A stretch of DNA of 45,430 nt from Candidatus Eisenbacteria bacterium (GCA_030017955.1 JASEGR010000014.1:1-45430), one strand, 5' to 3'; positions 1-8,154 are shown, counted from the first letter of the stretch. Notes: generated by a model from the letters alone, not told the origin. Translations and numbers: made by a program.

Positions 1-1
1 A

Positions 2-55
2 AGTGTCGTGTCCCGGGGCAAAGACATAGACAAGGAATTTCCGGGACACGACACT
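2..55. repeat. Long perfect palindrome (hairpin) upstream of tRNA genes
   Basis: Two 15-base arms, AGTGTCGTGTCCCGG at 2-16 and its exact complement at 41-55, flank a 24-base loop. No T-tract follows, so it does not look like an intrinsic terminator. It ends one base before the first tRNA gene. It could be a REP-like or MITE-like interspersed element, the edge of an insertion sequence, or a structured leader processed from the tRNA transcript. Only one copy is visible here, so its repetitive nature is inferred. Confidence 0.7.
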
Positions 56-56
56 G

Positions 57-128
57 GGGCCCATAGCTCAGCGGCAGAGCGACCGGCTCATAACCGGTTG
101 GTCCTTGGTTCGAATCCGAGTGGGCCCA
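57..128 (+). tRNA. tRNA with CAT anticodon (elongator Met or lysidine-type Ile2)
   Basis: A full cloverleaf can be drawn. The acceptor stem is GGGCCCA paired with TGGGCCC (121-127), the D-arm is GCTC/GAGC, the anticodon stem is ACCGG/CCGGT around loop CTCATAA, and the T-arm is CTTGG/CCGAG around TTCGAAT. The G1-C72 pair argues against an initiator tRNA, which normally has an unpaired first position. A CAT anticodon without initiator features can be elongator methionine or the isoleucine tRNA modified by TilS; the sequence alone does not settle this. CCA is not encoded. Confidence 0.96.
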
Positions 129-131
129 AAC

Positions 132-204
132 GGGCGGATAGCTCAGCTGGGAGAGCACTGGCGTCACAAGCCAGGGGCCACAGGTTCAATCCCTGTTCCG
201 CCCA
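132..204 (+). tRNA. tRNA-Val (CAC)
   Basis: The acceptor stem is GGGCGGA paired with TCCGCCC (197-203), followed by discriminator A. The anticodon stem CTGGC/GCCAG encloses loop GTCACAA, giving anticodon CAC, which reads valine GTG. The T-arm is ACAGG/CCTGT around TTCAATC. The first loop base is G instead of the usual pyrimidine at position 32. It lies three bases after the CAT tRNA and is probably cotranscribed with it. CCA is not encoded immediately after the discriminator. Confidence 0.95.
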
Positions 205-324
205 CACCACCTATGCAGAATATGAGGGAATCGATGCGAGGGAGAAGCAGATCACTTGAAGGGGACGTCTGTCCTCCAGGTCTCATCAAGCGCGGCCTGG
301 GACGAGGTCTTGGGGTCCTGACCA

Positions 325-355
325 AAAGGTGTGCCCCTTCGGGGTGCACCTTTTT
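325..355 (+). terminator. Intrinsic terminator after the tRNA genes
   Basis: A ten-pair stem, GGTGTGCCCC (328-337) with GGGGTGCACC (341-350), including two adjacent G-T pairs, closes on a three-base TTC loop and is followed by five T residues. Flanking A residues 325-327 can extend the stem into the T-tract. It lies between the tRNA pair and the next coding gene, so it most likely ends the tRNA transcript. Confidence 0.85.
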
Positions 356-426
356 ATGTTTTGTGGGCGATTCCTCCGGACCAAGGGCTGGCTTTCGTGC
401 TTCCGGCTTCCTGAGGGAGAGATAAC

Positions 427-1164
427 GTGCGAGAGCAACTCATAGTTCTTCCCAAACTCCAGGAGAAAGACACCGGGCTTCGGCAGTTGTCAGACACGAT
501 AAGAGGTATTCCCGAGAGAATCAAGGCAATCGAGGAGAGAATCAAGACACTCGACGGTGTCTGTGCTTCAAAAAAGAGTGAATTGGATATTGCCATGAAG
601 AAACGGAGGGAGAAGGAGAGAGACCTTGATTCCCTGTCCGAGGAGCAGAAAAAGTTCGAAAGGCAGCTATTTGACGTTAGGACCAACAAGGAATATCAGG
701 CTTTGCTGCACGAGATAGAGCAGGTCAAAACCAAGCGTTCTGACATTGAGACTGTGATTCTGGAACTGCTTGAAGCAGAGGAAAGGTTGACTGCCGAGCT
801 GACGACTTCCCTGTTTGAGCACAAGAGAGCACAGGAAAAAGGTGCCCGCGAGAAGGCCGAACTTGACAAAGAGCTTGCGGACGCCAAACAGAAAGTGGAA
901 AGCCTCAGGGCCGAACGGGAGGAGCTGGCCTCAAGCCTGAAGCCTGACCTGAAGGCGCGCTACGAGAGAATCCTGGAGAGCAAGGCCGGGCAAGCCGTGG
1001 CCGAGGTGAAAAGAGGCGGCTGTGGAGGATGCTTCGCCGTTCTGCCGCCGCAGACCGTGAATGAAGTAAGAAAACGGGAGAAGGTCATATCATGCGAAGC
1101 ATGCGGCAGGATTCTGATCTGGCTTGACCAAGATCCGGAAAAGCAGGGGGATGAAGGCGCCTGA
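427..1164 (+). CDS. C4-type zinc-ribbon, coiled-coil protein (DUF164/zf-RING_7 family)
   Basis: This 245-residue protein has a long charged helical region (about residues 10-180), rich in Lys, Glu and Arg and predicted to form an antiparallel coiled coil. A compact zinc ribbon follows: CGGC near residue 199 and CEAC near residue 220, giving four cysteines in two CxxC pairs. That order and length fit the family often annotated as a putative nucleic-acid-binding zinc-ribbon protein; its biochemical role is not established. The start is GTG, preceded by GGGAGAG. Its stop overlaps the probable start of the RNase H-like gene, and rnpB follows, so it heads a small nucleic-acid-related transcription unit. 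I am sure of the family, not of the function. Confidence 0.88.
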   Translation: MREQLIVLPKLQEKDTGLRQLSDTIRGIPERIKAIEERIKTLDGVCASKKSELDIAMKKRREKERDLDSLSEEQKKFERQLFDVRTNKEYQALLHEIEQVKTKRSDIETVILELLEAEERLTAELTTSLFEHKRAQEKGAREKAELDKELADAKQKVESLRAEREELASSLKPDLKARYERILESKAGQAVAEVKRGGCGGCFAVLPPQTVNEVRKREKVISCEACGRILIWLDQDPEKQGDEGA

Positions 1165-1670
1165 AAAGAGAAATCGTACTCTATTGTGATGGCTCTTCAC
1201 AAGGAAACCCCGGGCCGGCAGGCGCGGGGGTAATCATCGTTGATGGAGACGGGGGGAAGCTTGTCGAGGTCAGCCGGTACCTGGGAGGGCTGACGAACAA
1301 CGAAGCTGAATACAATGCGCTGATCCTCGGGTTGGACGAGGCTCGGCGCTTCAAACCCGATAAGCTTACTGTGTTTATGGACAGTGAGCTTGTGGTGAGA
1401 CAAATAAACGGACTTTACAGGGTGAAGGAGCCGGGTCTCAAGCCTCTCCACGCCGCCGCAAGAGCGAAGCTCCTTGAGTTCGGCGAGTTCAAGGTGTCCC
1501 ATATCAGAAGAGAGGGGATGACCGGCGCCGATAAGCTTGCAAAGCTCGCTGCAAGAACCTACGTTAAGAACGGGAGATGTCTCGCTTCTGAGAAGAGTCT
1601 GGGAGAAGGGAGTAAGCCAGACGATCGCGAGTTCCCTCCGGGGGACTCGAGGAAAGTCCGAGCTCCATAG
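1161..1670 (+). CDS. RNase HI-like protein, CTG start, tail overlapping rnpB
   Basis: The reading frame encodes about 169 residues of an RNase H fold. Catalytic acidic residues are visible: Asp in YCDGSSQGNPGP near the N-terminus, Glu in NNEAEY, Asp in FMDSELVV and a late Asp in GADKLA (about residue 124). The family cleaves RNA in RNA-DNA hybrids. No ATG, GTG or TTG lies upstream of the first catalytic Asp in this frame; the best start is CTG at 1161, which overlaps the preceding stop as CTGA and has AGGGGG upstream. An ATG at 1377 or 1332 would delete the active site. The last 21 codons (1608-1670) lie within the 5' part of rnpB and are Pro/Arg/Asp-rich without resemblance to RNase H, so they are probably dispensable. 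Confidence 0.82.
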   Translation: MKREIVLYCDGSSQGNPGPAGAGVIIVDGDGGKLVEVSRYLGGLTNNEAEYNALILGLDEARRFKPDKLTVFMDSELVVRQINGLYRVKEPGLKPLHAAARAKLLEFGEFKVSHIRREGMTGADKLAKLAARTYVKNGRCLASEKSLGEGSKPDDREFPPGDSRKVRAP

Positions 1671-1967
1671 GGCAGGATGCTCCGTAACGCGGAGTCCTGG
1701 CGACAGGAAGGAAAGTGCCACAGAAAAGACACCGCCTCTCCGTTCTGGAGAGGTAAGGGTGAAAAGGCGAGGTAAGAGCTCACCAGTGCAGGCGGTGACG
1801 CCTGCAGCTAGGCAAACCCCATCCGGAGCAAGACCAAATAGGAGAGGAGAGGTGGCCCGCCTCGATATGACTCTCGGGTAGGTCGCTCGAGCCCGGCGGC
1901 AACGCCGGGCCTAGAGAAATGATCGTCGCGGTTCAAACCGACAGAACTCGGCTTATGGCTTGCTCCC
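1608..1967 (+). ncRNA. rnpB: RNase P RNA, bacterial class A
   Basis: The catalytic RNA of RNase P, which removes tRNA 5' leaders. Conserved segments appear in order: GAGGAAAGTCCGAGCTCC near 1652, a CACAGAAA element near 1719, GTAAGAGCTCACCAG near 1774, GGCAAACCCCATCCGGAGC near 1812 and ACAGAACTCGGCTTA near 1941. GGGAGTAAGCC (1608-1618) pairs with GGCTTGCTCCC (1957-1967) to form the terminal P1 helix and defines the ends to within a few bases. Its promoter must lie inside the RNase H gene; TTGCAA at 1537 and TACGTT at 1560, 17 bases apart, are a weak candidate. No clear intrinsic terminator follows. Confidence 0.97.
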
Positions 1968-2026
1968 TTTGACGTTTATCCGGATCCCCGACTTTACGCC
2001 ACTCAATTCGCCATGAGGGTACTTGA

Positions 2027-3754
2027 ATGAGAAGGGATTTTTCTCATCTTCTTTCCCAGCCCGGATGGAAGAGAATCTCGCCCGGGCCGTCGGCTGAGGC
2101 AATAACGCTCTCGCAGCAGACAGGTATCTTTCCCCAAACTGCGCAGCTTTGCATCAACCGGGGTTTGGGTTCGGAAGAAGAGGTACGGCAATTCCTCTCG
2201 CCGAATCCCAGCTTACTTCACGATCCTTTTCTGATGAAGGACATGGACAAGGCAGTTGAACGACTGAGAGCCGCAGTCAAAAATGGAGAAAATATTCTTG
2301 TGTGCGGCGACTACGACGTTGACGGGATTACATCTACCTTTCTCCTGGGGAGAGTAATAGAGTCTCTGGATGGGCATGCGACCTATTTCATTCCGGACAG
2401 AATGAGGGATGGGTACGGTTTCTCACAGAGAGCGCTGGAGGTGGCGAGGGAAAAGGAAGTCTCCCTGATAGTGACCGTTGACTGCGGGGTGAGCTCGGCG
2501 AGTGAGATTCGCAGCGCAAGCTCAATGTCCATAGATGTAATAGTGACGGATCATCATGAAGTCCCCGGTGACATTCCCCCCGCTTGCGCCGTGGTGAACC
2601 CCAGAAGGCCTGACTGTCCTTATCCTTTCAAAGAACTTGCCGGAGTAGGAGTGGCCTACAAACTTGCCCTTGCACTTGTGCTGCCGGAAGTAAGTGAGAG
2701 AGAGATCCTTGACGAATATCTTGACGTTCTTGCGCTTGGTGCGATTGCCGACCTGGTTCCCCTTGTTGGAGAAAACCGTGTGTTTGCCAAACTTGGCATG
2801 GATTCGCTCAGACAAGGAAAAAGGAAAGGAATAACCGCTCTGAAAGAAGTGGCAGGCATAAAGAAAGGTGAACTTGATTGGGAAGACATTGCCTTTGTGC
2901 TGGGTCCCAGGATAAACGCTGCAGGAAGACTAGGAGACAGCGACAGCGGCTTGAGGCTCCTTCTTGAAGAGGACTATGAATCGGCTCTGATGCTGGCACA
3001 GCTTCTTGATGGAATGAACCAGACAAGAAGAAAGCTCGACGAAGAGATACTTGACGAAGCAAACGCCGAGCTCCAGGCAGATACGATTCCCCCGTGCATA
3101 GTTCTCTCGTCTGAGAGGTGGCACCCAGGTGTCATAGGGGTTGTTTCTTCGAAGCTCGTTGATACTTACTGGAGGCCCTCAATTCTGATTTCCTTGAGCG
3201 GGGGAATTGGAAGAGGGTCGGCGAGGAGCATACCCGGCTTCGACATTACAAAAGCCCTTGGTGCCAACCGCGACCTCCTGATCAGCTACGGCGGCCATCC
3301 CAGGGCGGCAGGGTTTAGCATACACAAATCTCAGATTCCATCGCTGAAAGCCAGGCTCGGTGACCTTGCCGCAGGGGTCCTTGAAAGCGCCGAGACAGTG
3401 CCATCGATTGAGACGGAAATGGAACTAATGCTCCCATCGTGCAGCAATGCTTTTGCCGAAGAGTTGATTCAGCTATCTCCATTCGGCCCGGGGAATCCCG
3501 AACCGGTTTTTGAGGTTCACGGATGTGACCTTGTCGGCCGGGCGGTGACCGGAAGAAGAAGCACATTGAGAATGGCGGTGCAGAGAGACGGGGTCGTTCG
3601 TGAGTGTTTTGGTTTCGGAATGGCGCCGTTTGCCAGCATGGTGAACACGAAGGGCGGGAGGATATCTCTGGCTTTTACGCCGGTCGTGAACCAGTGGAGA
3701 GGGGAGAAGAGAGTGCAGCTCAAATTGAAGGACCTGAAATTTGAAGATGACTGA
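2027..3754 (+). CDS. recJ: Single-stranded-DNA-specific 5'-3' exonuclease RecJ
   Basis: RecJ degrades single-stranded DNA 5' to 3' in recombinational and mismatch repair in the cytoplasm. The 575-residue length is normal. The DHH phosphoesterase core shows DYDVDG at residue 95, DCGVSS near 147, TDHHEVPG with Asp-His-His at 175 and the NPRRPDCPYP segment. The DHHA1 substrate-binding part has GGHPRAAGFS at about residue 422, followed by an OB-like C-terminal region. The ATG at 2027 follows GAGGGT at a reasonable distance. Its 3' end overlaps the next gene, so recJ and the stringent-response gene are translationally coupled. It is the first gene after rnpB. Confidence 0.96.
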   Translation: MRRDFSHLLSQPGWKRISPGPSAEAITLSQQTGIFPQTAQLCINRGLGSEEEVRQFLSPNPSLLHDPFLMKDMDKAVERLRAAVKNGENILVCGDYDVDGITSTFLLGRVIESLDGHATYFIPDRMRDGYGFSQRALEVAREKEVSLIVTVDCGVSSASEIRSASSMSIDVIVTDHHEVPGDIPPACAVVNPRRPDCPYPFKELAGVGVAYKLALALVLPEVSEREILDEYLDVLALGAIADLVPLVGENRVFAKLGMDSLRQGKRKGITALKEVAGIKKGELDWEDIAFVLGPRINAAGRLGDSDSGLRLLLEEDYESALMLAQLLDGMNQTRRKLDEEILDEANAELQADTIPPCIVLSSERWHPGVIGVVSSKLVDTYWRPSILISLSGGIGRGSARSIPGFDITKALGANRDLLISYGGHPRAAGFSIHKSQIPSLKARLGDLAAGVLESAETVPSIETEMELMLPSCSNAFAEELIQLSPFGPGNPEPVFEVHGCDLVGRAVTGRRSTLRMAVQRDGVVRECFGFGMAPFASMVNTKGGRISLAFTPVVNQWRGEKRVQLKLKDLKFEDD

Positions 3755-5927
3755 CGGGCCGAAAAAACTGTTTGACGATCTTGTGAGTGAGATCGCCGGC
3801 TACGGTTCCGGCGTTGACCTGGACCTTGTCACAAAGGCGTACGAATTCTCAAGGGAAGCGCACGGGGCCCAGAAGAGAAAGTCAGGAGAGCCGTTTGTAT
3901 GCCACTCCATCTCTGTGGCGAAGATAATAGCCGACCTCATTCAGGCGAGACTTGACACGATAATAGTCTCATCCGCCTTGCTCCACGATGTAATAGAAGA
4001 TACATCAAAGAGCATCAAAGACGTGGATGAATCGTTCGGAAGCGAAATTGCAAGCATCGTGGACGGAGTCACAAAGATCAGCCGGTACCACCTCATGAAC
4101 CCCGAGAAAGGGCAGGTCGAAAATTTCAGAAAGATGCTTTTCTCGATGGCCAGAGATCTTCGGGTCATCTTCCTGAAGCTTGCCGACAGACTTCACAACA
4201 TGAGAACACTCGAGTTTCTTGAGGCGGAAAAGATCAAGAGAATCTCCATGGAAACATTGGAGATCTACGCTCCACTCGCCCACATGCTCGGGATTGCAGA
4301 GATAAAGAGAGAGCTGGAAGACCTGTCCTTCAAGTTTCTCTACCAGTCCGAGTACAGAGAGCTTGCAGCCACGGTGGCAGAGAAAAGGGAGGAACGGGAG
4401 AAGTACCTGGATGAGGTCAAGGAGGAGATAGCGGGGTCGCTCGCAAGAGAGGGCGTGAAGGCCGAAATAGTAGCGAGGCCGAAACACTTCTACAGCATCT
4501 ACAGGAAGATGCACGATCAGGGAAGGAGACTGGAGGATATCTTTGACCTCCAAGCCGCGAGAGTCATCACGAACGACAAGGCCGACTGTTACAGAGTCCT
4601 TGGTATTATCCACGACCTTTTCACACCGGTTCAGGACAGATTCAAGGATTTCATTGCCGCCCAGAAGGGAAACCTCTACCAGTCACTTCACACGACGGTC
4701 GTGGGCCCAAGAGGAAGGCTCGTTGAAATCCAGATCAGGACGAAAGAGATGCATCTGGCCGCCGAGCGGGGCTTCGCCGCGCACTATGGCTACAAGGGCG
4801 GGAAGATTGACAAGGAGCTTCTGGAGAAGCTGGGCGGATTCGTTGTGGATATGCAGGAGCTTGGCGAGATCCCGGATGCAGAGCTCATGGAACTTCTTAA
4901 GGTTTCGCTCTATCAAGATGATGTATTTGTAGTTACTCCGAAGGGGGATTTGAAGAAACTGCCTCGCGGAGGAACGCCTATTGACTTTGCCTACCTTATT
5001 CACACCGAGGTGGGGAATCGCTGCGTCGGAGCAAAAGTGAACGGCAGCATAGTCCCTCTTCGTTTCGAGCTTAAGAGCGGTGACAGGGTCGAGATAATCA
5101 CTTCACCAACCGGGAGACCCCGTGAAGACTGGCTTCACCTGGCAAAAACGTCGAGCGCAAGGGGCAAGATAAGACACTGGCTGCGACTGGAAAGGCAGAA
5201 GGAGAGCATAGGACTCGGAAAAGAGATTCTTGAAAGAGAAATGAGAAAGCACAGGTTGAAGCTCGGCAGCGAGGATGAGCTTCTGGATGCGGCCCAGAGT
5301 CTGGACTGCAACGACATCCAAGGTCTCTACGCAAGGATCGGCCAGGGCGAAGTCTCGCCGAAGCAGGTTCTCCAAAGGCTCTTCCCGGAATGGAAAGAGA
5401 AGAAAACTCCCGGGCCGCTGGACAAGCTCAGGGAGCTTGTCCCCGGGAAAGCAAGAGGGGTAAGGATTCACGGTCTGGACAACCTGATGATAAGTTTTGC
5501 CAAATGCTGCCAGCCGGTGCCGGGCGACAAAGTGACAGGAATAATCACAAGAGGGAGGGGCGTCTCAATCCACAGGATTGACTGCCCTAATTCGTTCGAA
5601 GATAGAGTCGGACGCGAGAGAATGGTCAGTGTTGAGTGGGATGCTGAGAAGGAGGATTCATTTGTCGTGAGCCTTCTCGTTGTAGGGGGCGACCGGCAGA
5701 ATCTGCTTGCCGGCATCGCGAAGGCAATATCTTCATGCGGAAGTCACATAAGGACTGTATCTCTTGGCACGGTTGACGGAGTGGCCAAAGGAAGGTTTTT
5801 TGTGGAAGTGAAAAACCTGAGACACCTGAACGACGTGGCAAAAGAGGTAAGGAAAGTTGCGGGCGTGTCGTCCGTGGAGAGGGAGCAGTTCTTTCCTGCT
5901 CCAAGGAAGAAGGAGGCCCATGAATGA
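3741..5927 (+). CDS. Bifunctional (p)ppGpp synthetase/hydrolase (RelA/SpoT homologue)
   Basis: This enzyme makes and degrades the alarmone (p)ppGpp. The 728 residues contain an N-terminal HD hydrolase domain with His82-Asp83 in LLHDVIED intact, a synthetase domain with the RFKD motif at about residue 300 and YQSLHTTV just after, a TGS domain (about 390-450) and a C-terminal regulatory region with a zinc-finger-like AKCCQPVPGD segment and an ACT domain. RFKD, an RxKD motif, together with an intact HD site marks the bifunctional Rel/SpoT type; dedicated RelA carries ExDD. TTG at 3741 is chosen because AAGGA ends eight bases before it; ATG at 3747 is a close alternative. It overlaps recJ upstream and dtd downstream. 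Confidence 0.95.
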   Translation: MKMTDGPKKLFDDLVSEIAGYGSGVDLDLVTKAYEFSREAHGAQKRKSGEPFVCHSISVAKIIADLIQARLDTIIVSSALLHDVIEDTSKSIKDVDESFGSEIASIVDGVTKISRYHLMNPEKGQVENFRKMLFSMARDLRVIFLKLADRLHNMRTLEFLEAEKIKRISMETLEIYAPLAHMLGIAEIKRELEDLSFKFLYQSEYRELAATVAEKREEREKYLDEVKEEIAGSLAREGVKAEIVARPKHFYSIYRKMHDQGRRLEDIFDLQAARVITNDKADCYRVLGIIHDLFTPVQDRFKDFIAAQKGNLYQSLHTTVVGPRGRLVEIQIRTKEMHLAAERGFAAHYGYKGGKIDKELLEKLGGFVVDMQELGEIPDAELMELLKVSLYQDDVFVVTPKGDLKKLPRGGTPIDFAYLIHTEVGNRCVGAKVNGSIVPLRFELKSGDRVEIITSPTGRPREDWLHLAKTSSARGKIRHWLRLERQKESIGLGKEILEREMRKHRLKLGSEDELLDAAQSLDCNDIQGLYARIGQGEVSPKQVLQRLFPEWKEKKTPGPLDKLRELVPGKARGVRIHGLDNLMISFAKCCQPVPGDKVTGIITRGRGVSIHRIDCPNSFEDRVGRERMVSVEWDAEKEDSFVVSLLVVGGDRQNLLAGIAKAISSCGSHIRTVSLGTVDGVAKGRFFVEVKNLRHLNDVAKEVRKVAGVSSVEREQFFPAPRKKEAHE

Positions 5928-6391
5928 AGGCGGTCGTCCAGAGGGTGCGAAGAGGAAGCGTGCTCTGTGACGGCCGGCTGGTTTCTTCTATTGGCCCGGG
6001 GCTGGTCATTCTGGTTGGTGTCGCAAAGGGCGACTCTGAAAAAGATGCGGCATGGCTTGCCTCCAAGTGTGCGAACCTGAGGATCTTTGAAGATGGTGAA
6101 GGAAAGATGAATCTGTCGCTCAAGGAGATTCAGGGAGAGGCACTTGTCGTCTCTCAATTCACGCTTCTTGGTGATGCGCGGAAAGGACGAAGGCCGAGTT
6201 TTGATAACGCTTCCGAGCCGGCCCTGGCAGAGGCTCTTTACGGAGTTTTCATCGAGAGACTTGCCAAGGACGGAGTGACAGCGCGTGGCGGAAAGTTCAG
6301 GACGAAAATGATCGTTGAGATCGAAAACGAAGGTCCAGTCACGATTATCCTGGATTCACGCGAGAAGGAGGACGGCTCCGGTGTTTCCTGA
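5924..6391 (+). CDS. dtd: D-aminoacyl-tRNA deacylase
   Basis: Dtd hydrolyses D-amino acids (and glycine) mischarged on tRNAs. The 155-residue length is typical. The SQFTLLGD segment carrying the SQFTL motif near residue 77 and the NEGPVTI segment near residue 137 with the Gly-Pro signature form the cross-subunit active site of the dimer. The start overlaps the previous stop as ATGA, so it is translated by coupling within the recJ-rel-dtd-maf operon, an arrangement seen in many bacteria. Confidence 0.96.
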   Translation: MKAVVQRVRRGSVLCDGRLVSSIGPGLVILVGVAKGDSEKDAAWLASKCANLRIFEDGEGKMNLSLKEIQGEALVVSQFTLLGDARKGRRPSFDNASEPALAEALYGVFIERLAKDGVTARGGKFRTKMIVEIENEGPVTIILDSREKEDGSGVS

Positions 6392-6977
6392 TCTTGGCGG
6401 GAAATTCCTTCTCGCGTCGAAATCGCCGAGACGCGCCGAACTTCTCAAACTTGTCGGCGTTAAGTTTGAGACGGCGGTTTCTTTTGTCAATGAGGATAAT
6501 GAGAAGAATCTCTCCCCGGGGGAGCACGTTACTGAACTTGCAAGGAAGAAAGCCCTTTCTATCGCTGCTCAGGTCGAAGACGGTTCTGTTCTGGGAGCAG
6601 ACACAATAGTCCTGCTTGAAGGCGAGATCCTCGGCAAGCCGGAATCGAGGCAGCAGGCTACCCAAATGCTCCGTTCGCTCTCAGGCAAATGGCATGAGGT
6701 TTTCACCGGGATAGCGCTTGTGAGCATAGAGCGACGGACCATGCTGTCCTCGTACGAGAGGACCCGCGTCAAGGTGAAGAAGTTAACCTCTTCGGAGATT
6801 GAATCCTACGTTGACTCGGGAGAGCCGATGGACAAAGCGGGCTCATACGGCATACAGGGTCTTGGAGCAATCTTCATCGAAAAAGTTGACGGCTGTTACT
6901 TCAACGTGATGGGTCTTCCTGTTTCGAGGCTGTACTCCATGGCGCTCAAGATGAAAACGTGTTTGCCCGGAAGTTGA
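6381..6977 (+). CDS. maf: Maf-like nucleotide pyrophosphatase
   Basis: Maf/YhdE-type enzymes hydrolyse non-canonical or excess nucleoside triphosphates (dTTP/UTP or m7GTP subfamilies) to monophosphates. The 198-residue product starts with the family signature SKSPRRAELL, followed by GADTIV, GKPES, SGKWHEVFTG and DKAGSYGIQG, which are substrate and metal contacts. The dTTP/UTP (YhdE) subgroup is the most likely, but I do not separate subgroups firmly. The GTG at 6381 is preferred because GGAGG sits nine bases upstream and the protein then begins just before the conserved core; an upstream ATG at 6315 would lie deep in dtd. Confidence 0.93.
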   Translation: MFPDLGGKFLLASKSPRRAELLKLVGVKFETAVSFVNEDNEKNLSPGEHVTELARKKALSIAAQVEDGSVLGADTIVLLEGEILGKPESRQQATQMLRSLSGKWHEVFTGIALVSIERRTMLSSYERTRVKVKKLTSSEIESYVDSGEPMDKAGSYGIQGLGAIFIEKVDGCYFNVMGLPVSRLYSMALKMKTCLPGS

Positions 6978-7034
6978 GGGCAGGCACCTACAGGCAGAAG
7001 TAGTCCTTCCGGGAATCTCTGAGAGATAAAAGGA

Positions 7035-8129
7035 ATGGCGACTGGAAAGAAGAGCACGAAGCATTCGAGGAAGACGCGCGGGCTGTCTCCAGTAAAGAGC
7101 GTGGAGTGGGTTCGTGGGAAGGTGCGGGTCATCGACCAGACAAAACTCCCTCACTCTGTCTCTCATCTGGAGCTCTCGACTGCCAAAGGAGTGGCTGATG
7201 CGATAAGGCGGCTCGCAATAAGAGGTGCGCCCCTCATAGGAGTCGCGGCTGCACTCGGAGTGGCTGCCGAGGCGAAGAGGCTGTCAGGGGAGAAAAAGGA
7301 TGTTCTGAAAAAGAAGCTTGGTGAAGCCATTTCGATCCTTGGCGGCACAAGGCCGACCGCAGTAAATCTCAAGTGGGCTCTTTCGCGTATGAGCAGGGTA
7401 ATTGAAAAGGAAAACGAGAAGAGACTGGTGGACGCTCTCAGGGACGAAGCCCTTAGGATACTGAACGAAGACCTGGATGTTTCCAGAAGGATTGGCGAGC
7501 ATGGCGCCTCGCTCCTTCCAGATGCGGGAACGGTTTACACACACTGCAACGCAGGTGGTTTGGCCACATCAGGCCTCGGAACTGCTCTCAGCGCGCTCTA
7601 TGCCGCCAAGAGAAATGGGAAAAAACTCAAGGTGATTGCTTCGGAGACAAGGCCTCTCCTTCAAGGCGCGAGGCTTACCGCTTGGGAGCTTTCTCAGGCA
7701 GGAATCGACGTGACTGTCATATGCGACACTGCCTCCGGATGGGCTATGAGGGAACTCGGGGTGAGTTGTGTTCTGGTTGGGGCAGACAGGATTGCAAGGA
7801 ATGGAGATGCGGCTAACAAGATAGGAACATATGTCCTCTCCGTGCTGGCAAGAGAGAATGGGATACCGTTCTATGTTCTTGCACCCACGTCAACAATTGA
7901 CCCAATGTGTCCGTCAGGCGGAGAGATTCCGATAGAGGAGCGCTCGGGCGACGAGGTCTCCAGATTTATGGGCCGGCGAGTGACTCCCAGAGGCGTGAAG
8001 ACGAGAAATCCGGCATTTGACGTGACTCCTTCAAGGTACATCACTGCGATAGTGACCGAACACGGAGTCCTAAGGCCGCCCTTTTCCGAGGGGATTTCCA
8101 AGGTGCTGGAGCTGTCGAAATTCTCTTGA
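7035..8129 (+). CDS. mtnA: S-methyl-5-thioribose-1-phosphate isomerase
   Basis: MtnA converts methylthioribose-1-phosphate to methylthioribulose-1-phosphate in methionine salvage. The 364 residues include RGAPLIGVAAALGVA, the catalytic Cys in YTHCNAGGLATSG, ETRPLLQGARLTAWEL and the catalytic Asp in VGADRIARNGDAANKIGTY. These also occur in related ribose-1,5-bisphosphate isomerases, but the order and length fit MtnA best. There is an N-terminal extension of roughly 20 basic residues before the conserved region. No other methionine-salvage gene is nearby. Its stop codon lies inside the promoter of the next operon. Confidence 0.93.
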   Translation: MATGKKSTKHSRKTRGLSPVKSVEWVRGKVRVIDQTKLPHSVSHLELSTAKGVADAIRRLAIRGAPLIGVAAALGVAAEAKRLSGEKKDVLKKKLGEAISILGGTRPTAVNLKWALSRMSRVIEKENEKRLVDALRDEALRILNEDLDVSRRIGEHGASLLPDAGTVYTHCNAGGLATSGLGTALSALYAAKRNGKKLKVIASETRPLLQGARLTAWELSQAGIDVTVICDTASGWAMRELGVSCVLVGADRIARNGDAANKIGTYVLSVLARENGIPFYVLAPTSTIDPMCPSGGEIPIEERSGDEVSRFMGRRVTPRGVKTRNPAFDVTPSRYITAIVTEHGVLRPPFSEGISKVLELSKFS

Positions 8130-8154
8130 CCAAGCCGTCAAGAGCAAGTAATAT
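8126..8154 (+). promoter_or_regulatory. Sigma-70-type promoter for rplM-rpsI
   Basis: TTGACC (8126-8131) and TAATAT (8149-8154) are separated by exactly 17 bases, a near-consensus housekeeping promoter. The -35 box overlaps the mtnA stop codon. Transcription would begin near 8161 and leave a leader of about 30 bases before rplM. A perfect inverted repeat, CTCTTGAC (8123-8130) with GTCAAGAG (8137-8144), overlaps the -35 box and spacer and could be an operator or a weak mtnA stop hairpin. Confidence 0.7.

Noticed and set aside
4005-4613. 202-codon antisense open frame inside the RelA/SpoT gene
   Set aside because: Opposite strand of a strongly conserved gene; no start signal.
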